Assembly: GCA_014730295.1 (NCBI GenBank)
Contig: WJIN01000181.1
Span: 1-5,193 of the forward strand
Direction: 5' to 3'
DNA length: 5,193 nt
From: Promethearchaeota archaeon
GTDB lineage: Archaea; Asgardarchaeota; Lokiarchaeia; Sigynarchaeales; SOKP01
Made by a program: the position numbers and the translations under genes
Shown here: positions 1 through 4,920 of the stretch, in pieces
Layout of the letters: each line of letters opens with the position of its first letter
How positions within the stretch are numbered: the first letter of the stretch is position 1
The notes under the pieces: model-generated
The model's input: only the letters and a program-made list of their open reading frames with translations
Told to the model about the DNA's origin: nothing
Database searches by the model: none

Positions 1-103
1 GTTTAGTATTACCCAAACGTTCTCTAATCTCTCTAAATAAAGCATTTTGTCGATCTATATCTTTTGGAGGTTTATAACTAGTTTCTTCTGAAATTATTAT
101 CAA
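1..103 (-). CDS. Partial unrecognised protein, N-terminal 34 codons
   Basis: An open minus-strand frame enters from the left edge and ends with a possible TTG start at 103-101. A stop codon lies in frame just upstream (109-107). It reads (M)IIISEETSYKPPKDIDRQ, followed by residues rich in R and E such as ALFREIRERLGNTK. Charged amphipathic content and codon choice (GAA, AGA, TTA, ATA) look like real coding sequence. I do not recognise the family, and most of the gene lies outside the window. There is no Shine-Dalgarno motif; only an A-rich stretch precedes the start. A perfect inverted repeat (123-142) is centred about 30 nt upstream, where the TATA box of a leaderless transcript would be. 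The TTG start is the only conventional start in the frame, and an ATA or ATT start just after it cannot be excluded. Confidence 0.45.
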   Translation of the reverse strand, partial: MIIISEETSYKPPKDIDRQNALFREIRERLGNTK

Positions 104-122
104 CTTTTATTTTTTTTTGAAA

Positions 123-142
123 AATTAACATAAATGTTAATT
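123..142. promoter_or_regulatory. Perfect inverted repeat at predicted core promoter
   Basis: The arms AATTAACAT and ATGTTAATT (9 bp each) are separated by two A residues. The centre lies about 30 nt upstream of the putative TTG start at 103, the distance expected for an archaeal TATA/BRE region of a leaderless gene. This could be an operator bound by a dimeric regulator that occludes TBP. In AT-rich DNA a short palindrome can arise by chance, but 9-bp perfect arms that include C/G positions are less expected. The regulatory role is inference. Confidence 0.4.
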
Positions 143-238
143 ATTTCTAATACATTAAGATGAAATCTATTATTATTTCTAACGCTATTTAAAATATAAA
201 GATTATAAAATTCTATGTTAATAATATTTTAATTTTTG

Positions 239-493
239 TTAGATTCTTTGATATCTATAATCTCTTTTCTTCACATAATAATCAAAGGCTGCTCCAACCG
301 ATGGATAATGACCGTCTTTTGCTCTTTTTTCTCCATTTTTTACTTTCAAATAAATTTTTTCAGGTATATCAAAATACTTATATCGAGCTCCATTAGTAAA
401 TACAACATACATAGTGTGAGTTGATTTATTGCAACCTATAAAATTAATATTTGTGGATTGAACTTTTGTTAATATTGTATGTTCAATTTTCAT
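239..493 (-). CDS. KTSC domain-containing small protein
   Basis: An 84-residue protein that aligns by eye over most of its length to the KTSC domain (named for its occurrence at the C-terminus of some lysyl-tRNA synthetases). The hallmarks are visible. VQSTNINFIGCN corresponds to the V-x-SSNI-x-x-IGY-type opening. Next is a strand-turn-strand ending in FTNGARYKYFDIPEKIY, matching the family's F-x-NG-x-x-Y-x-Y-x-x-VP-x-x-Y core. The protein ends in YRYQRI, matching the usual Y-x-Y-x-x-I tail. A short extra stretch (about residues 55-63, KRAKDGHYP) lies between the helix and the FDYY segment. The start is ATG at 493-491, with no Shine-Dalgarno motif. A weak TATA-like AATAAATA lies near 519-526, about 30 nt upstream. 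The stop is TAA. It stands alone, with no partner gene near. The molecular role of stand-alone KTSC proteins is not established; nucleic-acid or tRNA-related binding is a guess from the domain's name and fusions. Confidence 0.85.
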   Translation of the reverse strand: MKIEHTILTKVQSTNINFIGCNKSTHTMYVVFTNGARYKYFDIPEKIYLKVKNGEKRAKDGHYPSVGAAFDYYVKKRDYRYQRI

Positions 494-696
494 CTTATTT
501 AATATATTAACTAATAGGTATTTATTATTTTTTCATTATAAAAAATCTTTATTTATTATGCTTAAGAATAGAGTTAATTGGTAAATAGTAGATTTATTAA
601 GCGGAGAATCATATCTTGATATCTTTCATTATAAGATATTATTAACATATTTTGGAATGATAAAAACTAGGGTTTAATGTCTGGAATAAATCCATC

Positions 697-847
697 ATGA
701 GTATTCCATTTAACAGCAATAAAAACCATTTTAGAGATTATTTAATTCTAGAAAATTGGAAGAAACGCATATTATGCAATCTTAGACATTGAAGAATTTC
801 AAAAATTATTTATTACCGTTTTTGAAAAATCCTTAAATATAATCTAA
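697..847 (+). pseudogene. Possible frameshifted coding remnant or small ORF
   Basis: An ATG at 697 opens a 31-codon frame that ends in TGA at 790-792. It starts MSIPFNSNKNHFRDYLI and ends with the basic stretch ENWKKRILCNLRH. Around the AAGAAACGC at 760-768, the adjacent frame continues with protein-like sequence (NAYYAILDIEEFQKLF, then ITVFEKSLNII) to TAA at 845-847. A single frameshift would join the two into about 49 codons. Its 3' end runs through the TATA box of the next gene, so both cannot be fully functional. It could be the relic of an older gene, a short peptide gene (see findings), or chance. No family is recognised. Confidence 0.2.
833..842 (+). promoter_or_regulatory. Archaeal TATA box for the UPF0489 gene
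   Basis: TTAAATATAA is centred 25-26 nt upstream of the ATG at 863 and preceded by a purine-rich GAAAAAT stretch that could serve as BRE. That spacing puts transcription initiation at or next to the A of the start codon. The 20 nt before the ATG are pyrimidine- and T-rich with no Shine-Dalgarno motif, which fits a leaderless mRNA. Confidence 0.6.
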
Positions 848-862
848 CTATATTTCTTATTT

Positions 863-1609
863 ATGAGAAATGAGTTATTTAGCATTAATTTTTTAAATTA
901 TTTAGGTAAACAAGTTTACTACCATTTTAATCACGATGTTTCATTGCTATCATGGTATCATTATCAAAAAAGCAATAATTTAGGATCTATGTCATTAGTC
1001 ACTATTGATCATCATTTAGATATAACCATTGATTTAGATGATACTATATTGGAATTAATTGAAGAATTAACTAAAACTGAGAGAAAAAATGAACTCGTAA
1101 AAAATTTAAATGATTTAAGGGAGATATTAGAAAAAAATTCAAGAAAAGACAATGTAAGTTTCATCCAATTAGGTTTTGAGCTCAATTTAATCGATAAAGC
1201 CGTTATAATTACTCCAACTGATGATCCTCATAGGCTAAACCATTTAAGTGACTATGAAATTTACCACCCAAAATGTTGTTTAGGGAACTTTTTGATGCAA
1301 TCAAATAGACCCTCCCAATTCATAGACGAATATGATGAAGATCTAAAGAACTCAATCAATATCATAAAAAAGAGAAGTTATATTCTAGATATGGATTTAG
1401 ATTATTTCACCTATACCAAAGAAAATAAAAATTTTCCAGATTCTCAACAGTATTTTGAATTTTTATTGCAAAATAATTTTAATTCATTAATTAATAATGC
1501 TAAATTGATCACAATAGCTTTAGAACCGAATTGTTGTGGTGGGATAAAAAACGTTAGTGAAATTCTCTATTCCTTGACAGAGATAATTGAAAAGTATTAT
1601 GATTTTTAA
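863..1609 (+). CDS. UPF0489 family protein, peptide arginase-like
   Basis: A 248-residue protein with the arginase-fold motif set of the UPF0489 family. LVTIDHHLDI (D49-H50-H51-x-D53) matches the first metal-binding loop. An HxxH-like pair near residues 21-24 (YHFNHDVSLLSW) matches the family's N-terminal His-rich motif. YILDMDLDYF (D176, D178, D180) matches the second metal loop, and ALEPNCCGG (E221) matches the C-terminal glutamate motif. Family knowledge: some UPF0489 members are peptide arginases that convert Arg residues in ribosomally made peptides to ornithine, using Mn; other members are uncharacterised, including a human homologue. Whether this copy acts on a peptide, free arginine or something else is not visible. 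No radical SAM enzyme, transporter or clear precursor lies next to it. There is no signal peptide or membrane segment. The start is set by ATG with a leaderless-type TATA box; the stop is TAA. It converges on the decayed gene at 1665-2236. Confidence 0.8.
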   Translation: MRNELFSINFLNYLGKQVYYHFNHDVSLLSWYHYQKSNNLGSMSLVTIDHHLDITIDLDDTILELIEELTKTERKNELVKNLNDLREILEKNSRKDNVSFIQLGFELNLIDKAVIITPTDDPHRLNHLSDYEIYHPKCCLGNFLMQSNRPSQFIDEYDEDLKNSINIIKKRSYILDMDLDYFTYTKENKNFPDSQQYFEFLLQNNFNSLINNAKLITIALEPNCCGGIKNVSEILYSLTEIIEKYYDF

Positions 1610-1664
1610 CGGTAATAGCTATTTCTAAGTAGAATTAAATGGAGTTTAAGATAGCGTACTCTTT

Positions 1665-2236
1665 TTATAAGCATATTAAAAAAAATAAGAGTCTGAGGTA
1701 ATACCTAATTCTAAACCAAACAATCAAAAATTCTAAATTTCCATTCCAATACATTTCCATTTTTTGCCTACGGAATATACTTCCAAGTAGTAAAAAGATG
1801 TCAAAAGGATCGGAAATATTGCGTCTTATTAAACTTAAAATGGGATCTCGATTTATTTGAAGAAAGTTTTTAATAGAACAATCTTGAGAGCAATTATTAT
1901 CAATTAAAGAATCAAAAAATTCCTCTAGGTTGGATAAGGAGTATTCAATTATTTCAGGAAAAAGAAAGAGACATTGAGGCATTTGATTTTTATATTTTTC
2001 GAAAATAGGAACTTGTTTTGAAATATCAGAATGGTCTCTGGTTCTACAATTAAATTCTAAGTTATTTCTATAAGTTTGTTTAATTCTAGAACCCCTTTTA
2101 TTAATTCCTCTCCTCTTTCTGATATATTTGTAATATGGGGTAATAAATTCATCAAAGAGTTTATATATAAATACTTATCATCTAACTTTATGAAGACATT
2201 TCCTATATATCTTGCAAGGGTAGAAATCTAAACCAT
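1665..2236 (-). pseudogene. Decayed unrecognised gene, amber codon 3 and frameshift
   Basis: An ATG at 2236-2234 lies 26 nt downstream of a TATA box (2265-2258) but is followed by GTT and then TAG. After the TAG the frame reads as good coding sequence to 2057 (for example ISTLARYIGNVFIKLDDKY, later SERGEELIKGVLELNKLIEIT). Protein-like sequence then continues in another frame to TAA at 1667-1665 (for example IIEYSLSNLEEFFDSLIDNN, later SDPFDIFLLLGSIFRR). That second frame is open for 169 codons from 2174, but its only standard start is ATG at 1982. One frameshift near 2055-2075 would give a protein of about 190 residues. The first frame also stays open after a second TAG (2059-2057) down to 1949. 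Predicted content is mostly helical; the C-terminus is hydrophobic and aromatic. I recognise no family. The alternative is a 105-residue gene starting at 1982. Decay, or base-calling errors in an environmental assembly, both fit. Confidence 0.45.
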
Positions 2237-2257
2237 ATTTCTATCTCTGAGAAAAAA

Positions 2258-2265
2258 TATATAAA
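2258..2265. promoter_or_regulatory. Shared divergent TATA box
   Basis: TATATAAA on the plus strand reads TTTATATA on the minus strand, so it can position TBP for either direction. On the minus strand it is centred 25-26 nt from the ATG at 2236. On the plus strand it is centred about 29 nt from the point (2288-2291) where the nuclease-gene frame opens. Purine-rich flanks that could act as BREs occur on both sides: GAGAAAAAA on the left, and GAGAAAATAGG on the right read on the minus strand. Shared use by both genes is inference. Confidence 0.5.
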
Positions 2266-2287
2266 GGTTCCTATTTTCTCCACCTAA

Positions 2288-2392
2288 ACTATACATTCAA
2301 GCCAAGAATCTTCGAAACAAGACGCTCGACCCGAATATTTTCAAATTTATTGGATCATTGAAAACCTGAATTCTTACGGTTATGAAGAATTT
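2288..2392 (+). other. Probable N-terminal extension of the nuclease gene
   Basis: The frame of the downstream gene stays open from 2288, just after a TAA at 2285-2287, and reads like protein (for example QDARPEYFQIYWIIENLNSY, then GYEEF). No ATG, GTG or TTG occurs in frame before 2393. The codon at 2291 is ATA, about 29 nt from the TATA box centre, exactly where a leaderless start would be. Either the native start is a non-standard ATA (or a mutated ATG), or the gene begins at TTG 2393 and this stretch is a vestige of the original N-terminus. Confidence 0.5.
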
Positions 2393-3721
2393 TTGGATTT
2401 AACCAATCAAAACTCCAACAAAGAAATTATTACAAAAGACATCTTTGATGAGTTTATCGACGGGATGGTTACTGAAATTGAGCGCTGGGTATATAACAAT
2501 CATTATCCTGCGTTATATATGGCTCCAAAAAGAGAATCCCAACACAAATTGTACGGTAATAACTTCGAAATAAAAGAATTCCGCCTTTTATATCATATTT
2601 GGCGCTCATTTTATCATATTTTTGAAAGGAAAACATCCATTTCAAAAATTGAAAGGGAATCTGAAATTAGTATTACAGAGCTTACAAATAATTTATCAGA
2701 TAAGAGAGGCAGTGTTTTTAGCGTTATAAGCCTTTTGAAAATTAGTAAAATACTTGAGGATTATAAAAATTCATTAGCAAGAGATGATTATAAGGGAGAT
2801 ATAATTGAGGATACCCTTACTAGAATAGATGATTACATACTATTTCGAAGCGACTCTAAAAAAGATAAAAAAAGAGAAAATTACTTTTTAGAAGGAAGGT
2901 TAGGATATAACCAAGATTTTAATTTTGATGAGACTCGCATGCCGAATGACTTGCCAAAACTGAAAAACTATTTAACCGAGCAGGCGTTCCTAGAAGGTGG
3001 CGCATCTCTCAATATCAGAAATTTAATCCTATCCACGGATAAAAAGTTCAAAAATAGTATATCAAGGTTTAGTAAGGGACCTTTCACTACAGGGTTTATA
3101 AAGAAGGATTATATAGACTTTTTCTCTGAATTCACACGGGAAATTATTAATAATGAGAAAGATTTAGAGATCTTAAAAAAACTTAATGATTTAGCTAAAC
3201 GGAGAGATATGAGAGAAAAGATGAAAACACAGAATGACGGACAACCCCATCACATATGGTATCAAGAAAAAGCATTTAAACTATTAGATGATATGGTGGT
3301 CGTGTCAGACATGTTCGTTTTTCATTATGATGATGAGACAAAAGAGATGGTCTACGGTCATATAGATTTAATCGTTATTATTGGGAAGAACATCTATGTA
3401 TGCGACTATAAACCGGAGTTAAACTTTGATCTTCGAAGCGGACTAATCAATAATCATTTCTGCGATTCAATCCCTCAAATTTCTGTGTATGCGTTGGTAC
3501 TTGAGAAAATGTTTGGAGAAGAATTCAAGAAAAACGGCTATAACGTATTTTGCTATACCTTTAGGGATACAGAAGGCTATATCTATAATCCTAAGAGTGC
3601 TCTGGAAGCGTATTCAGCGTTTTATATATCACAGAGAGTTGAAGACCCCCCTTGGATGTTTCTTTTATCGGAACCGTCAAGAGAAGAGTGGGTGTATTGG
3701 TATGAGCGATATCTGAACTAA
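2393..3721 (+). CDS. PD-(D/E)XK nuclease domain protein (RecB/Cas4-like)
   Basis: A 442-residue protein counted from the TTG at 2393. The C-terminal 150 residues carry the PD-(D/E)XK signature in order. E292 lies in the helix HIWYQEKAFKLLDD. D325 lies in YGHIDLIVII, the strand before the catalytic core. D338-Y-K340 lies in IYVCDYKPEL. Q362-x-x-x-Y366 lies in PQISVYALVLEKMFG. The last is the QxxxY motif of RecB-type and Cas4-type exonucleases. The usual four-Cys iron-sulfur cluster of Cas4 is not apparent, and no cas gene is near. Residues 1-280 are charged, mainly helical and unrecognised. A segment around residues 80-105 (SISKIERESEISITEL) resembles a helix-turn-helix, weakly. Expected role: Mg-dependent DNA (or RNA) cleavage in defence, repair or mobile-element biology; the substrate cannot be told. 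The true start is probably about 34 codons upstream. The LRR gene follows after 44 bp on the same strand. The stop is TAA. Confidence 0.8.
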   Translation: MDLTNQNSNKEIITKDIFDEFIDGMVTEIERWVYNNHYPALYMAPKRESQHKLYGNNFEIKEFRLLYHIWRSFYHIFERKTSISKIERESEISITELTNNLSDKRGSVFSVISLLKISKILEDYKNSLARDDYKGDIIEDTLTRIDDYILFRSDSKKDKKRENYFLEGRLGYNQDFNFDETRMPNDLPKLKNYLTEQAFLEGGASLNIRNLILSTDKKFKNSISRFSKGPFTTGFIKKDYIDFFSEFTREIINNEKDLEILKKLNDLAKRRDMREKMKTQNDGQPHHIWYQEKAFKLLDDMVVVSDMFVFHYDDETKEMVYGHIDLIVIIGKNIYVCDYKPELNFDLRSGLINNHFCDSIPQISVYALVLEKMFGEEFKKNGYNVFCYTFRDTEGYIYNPKSALEAYSAFYISQRVEDPPWMFLLSEPSREEWVYWYERYLN

Positions 3722-3722
3722 G

Positions 3723-3751
3723 TATTTATATTATAATTTCTTATTATATAT
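3723..3751 (+). promoter_or_regulatory. Possible TATA elements before the LRR gene
   Basis: The 44-bp gap holds two TATA-like strings: TTTATATTAT near 3725-3734 and TTATATAT at 3744-3751. The first would place a transcript start a dozen bases before the GTG at 3766. The second would place it just inside the gene. Readthrough from the nuclease gene is equally possible, so independent transcription is unproven. Confidence 0.25.
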
Positions 3752-3760
3752 CATTAATAA

Positions 3761-3769
3761 GAGAGGTGG
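3761..3769 (+). promoter_or_regulatory. Shine-Dalgarno-like GAGAGGTGG overlapping the GTG start
   Basis: The strongest ribosome-binding-like string in front of the LRR frame, GAGGTG, contains the GTG (3766-3768) taken as the start, so the two cannot work together in the usual way. If GAGGTGG is a genuine Shine-Dalgarno, the initiation codon would be about 5 nt further on, where the in-frame codon is ATC (3775-3777). Otherwise the GTG is used with no useful Shine-Dalgarno, as in leaderless translation. Confidence 0.35.
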
Positions 3770-4692
3770 ACTCCATCAGTCAAGGTAAAAATATTTCCGA
3801 ACCAGAAAAGAAAACTTTAGAGGAACTCAGCGAATTGGTAAAAAGAGAGCCTATCTATGTGGAAAAGGTGAATTGGAAAGCAGACTTTGCGGTCTCTGTT
3901 GACAAAAATCATGTTTCCGGGCTTTCGATTTATGATTGTAATCTTCCATCCATTCCGAGTTCTATTAAGGAATTTAGGCAGCTGAAACATCTTTTTTTAA
4001 TGATGAACCAATTGAAGGATTTTCCAGTTGAAATTACCCAACTGTATTTGTTAAATTCTTTATATTTGCGTGAAAACCAATTGACCAAGATACCCGCATC
4101 CATCGGGAATCTTACACAACTAAAAGAATTGGATTTAGGTAGGAATCAGATAAAAGAGTTGCCTGAGACTATAGGGAACTTTACACAACTTAAAGAATTT
4201 GCTTTAGATAGGAATCAATTAGGAGAGTTACCCTCATCCATCGGAAATCTTACGCAGCTAAAGGAATTATTTTTTGGTAGGAATCAATTAAAAGAGATAC
4301 CCGACTCTATCGGAAATCTTACACGGCTTAAAGAATTAAATTTAGAGTGGAATCAATTGAAAGAGATACCCGACCCTATCGGAAATTTAAAATCCTTAAA
4401 ATGCTTGAGGTTATGGCAAAACAATTTAACAGAGATACCTGACTCTATCGGAAATCTAAGGTCGCTTGAATATCTTACGCTTGCCATTAACAAATTGAAA
4501 GTGATTCCAGATACTCTGAGGAACCTTACCAACTTAGAGGAGATTTGGATCACGGGGAATCCTTTAGTGGAATATCCATACGCGTTAAATGAGCTACCCA
4601 ATCTAAAATATATTCAAATAGGTTCGGAGTTAAACCAAAAATTTGAGACAGAATTTCAGGAGTTACGAGAAAGAGGTGTTGAAGAATATTAA
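3766..4692 (+). CDS. Leucine-rich repeat protein, ten 23-residue repeats
   Basis: A 308-residue protein. Residues 1-62 form a charged helical N-terminus leading into a capping repeat (HVSGLSIYDCNLPS). Residues 63-292 hold ten tandem 23-residue LRRs with the consensus IPxSIGNLxxLKxLxLxxNQLKE. Residues 293-308 are a charged helical tail. The central repeats (about 109-246) match the consensus best; the first two and the last two are more diverged. LRRs form a curved solenoid whose concave beta face binds protein partners. There is no signal peptide, transmembrane segment, GTPase (ROCO) or kinase domain, so it is a cytoplasmic LRR-only protein, probably a recognition or scaffold module. This repeat type is abundant in Lokiarchaeia and also in some bacteria. 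The start is GTG; the in-frame region upstream offers nothing better. Lying 44 bp after the nuclease gene suggests joint function, which is inference. The stop is TAA. Confidence 0.93.
   Translation: MDSISQGKNISEPEKKTLEELSELVKREPIYVEKVNWKADFAVSVDKNHVSGLSIYDCNLPSIPSSIKEFRQLKHLFLMMNQLKDFPVEITQLYLLNSLYLRENQLTKIPASIGNLTQLKELDLGRNQIKELPETIGNFTQLKEFALDRNQLGELPSSIGNLTQLKELFFGRNQLKEIPDSIGNLTRLKELNLEWNQLKEIPDPIGNLKSLKCLRLWQNNLTEIPDSIGNLRSLEYLTLAINKLKVIPDTLRNLTNLEEIWITGNPLVEYPYALNELPNLKYIQIGSELNQKFETEFQELRERGVEEY
3952..4641 (+). repeat. Tandem 69-bp DNA repeats encoding LRRs
   Basis: Ten 69-bp units encode the LRRs. Neighbouring central units keep near-identical DNA, for example the recurring ATCGGAAATCTTAC and GGAATCAATT blocks and the GAGATACCCGAC block at the unit junctions between about 4300 and 4380. 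Similarity at the DNA level points to fairly recent unit duplication or gene conversion inside the array. Such arrays can vary in copy number between strains. Confidence 0.8.
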
Positions 4693-4723
4693 TCTGTTTT
4701 CTCTCTCTAATTTCTAAATTTTT
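4693..4723 (+). terminator. Pyrimidine-rich probable terminator after the LRR gene
   Basis: Starting at the base after the TAA stop there is a 31-nt tract that is nearly all pyrimidine in its first half (TTTTCTCTCTCT) and ends in a T5 run. There is no GC-rich hairpin, as usual for archaeal intrinsic termination, which relies on U-rich tracts. It would end a nuclease-LRR transcript before the etf promoter region. Confidence 0.5.
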
Positions 4724-4859
4724 CGAATGGATAAGTAATCGCTATTTATCTAAAATTATAAATATCTGATTATTAATAAGGAAGAAATTAAAAAATAATA
4801 TTTACTACCTAATTAAAAAAAAAAAATTTGAAAGTTATTAAGAATTAGAAATATTTAAA

Positions 4860-4880
4860 ATAACAATATATAGTTGTTAT
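4860..4880 (+). promoter_or_regulatory. TATA-like core inside an inverted repeat, upstream of EtfB
   Basis: The arms ATAACAA and TTGTTAT (7 bp, perfect) flank the spacer TATATAG, so the TATA-like core sits at the centre of the palindrome. The centre lies about 50 nt before the ATG at 4921. A TBP site here would give a 5' leader of roughly 25 nt that contains the Shine-Dalgarno motif. The layout suggests a repressor site overlapping the promoter; binding by a dimeric regulator is inference. Confidence 0.45.
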
Positions 4881-4906
4881 AAATCATCTTTTAAGAAAAG
4901 GAGCGT

Positions 4907-4913
4907 AAGGTGA
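4907..4913 (+). promoter_or_regulatory. Shine-Dalgarno motif of the EtfB gene
   Basis: AAGGTGA lies 7 nt before the ATG at 4921, complementary to the 3' end of archaeal 16S rRNA. It fixes the start of the etf gene and contrasts with the Shine-Dalgarno-free starts at the left of the window. Confidence 0.75.
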
Positions 4914-4920
4914 AAATAAA

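Larger units (their letters stand above)
494..862. other. Gene-poor gap between KTSC and UPF0489 genes
   Basis: No intact gene of useful length is visible here. Contents that can be seen: the palindrome TTAATATATTAA (499-510) in the leader of the KTSC gene; an ATATCTT / AAGATAT hairpin with a 7-nt loop (619-639); a frameshifted remnant on the plus strand (697-847); and a TATA box (833-842) for the next gene. On the minus strand, a 20-codon frame starts at 729 (MVFIAVKWNTHDGFIPDIKP). It meets an amber codon at 669-667 and then stays open for about 30 more codons. The region looks like decayed coding DNA plus promoters. Confidence 0.5.

Noticed and set aside
110..118. T9 run as a terminator for a plus-strand gene
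   Set aside because: No plus-strand gene ends before it. It is an A-rich stretch just upstream of the minus-strand start.
236..424. 62-codon plus-strand frame
   Set aside because: It lies antisense to the KTSC gene. Its hydrophobic I/F/S-rich translation is the shadow of that gene's codons and shows no family features.
619..639. ATATCTT / AAGATAT hairpin as a terminator or regulatory element
   Set aside because: The 7-bp arms are nearly all A/T in very AT-rich DNA, have no T-run after them and no gene at a useful distance, so chance is the better explanation.
3365..3490. Cas4 identity for the nuclease-domain protein
   Set aside because: The PD-(D/E)XK and QxxxY motifs fit the wider RecB-like group, but only scattered cysteines are present (for example C337 and C357), not the four-Cys cluster layout. 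No CRISPR array or cas gene is in the window.
3489..3716. 75-codon plus-strand frame inside the nuclease gene
   Set aside because: It overlaps the QxxxY part and C-terminus of the PD-(D/E)XK protein in another frame and has no recognisable content of its own.
4353..4601. 82-codon minus-strand frame
   Set aside because: It is antisense to the LRR array. Its repeated PIGSGISF-type strings are the reverse of the repeat DNA, not a protein family.
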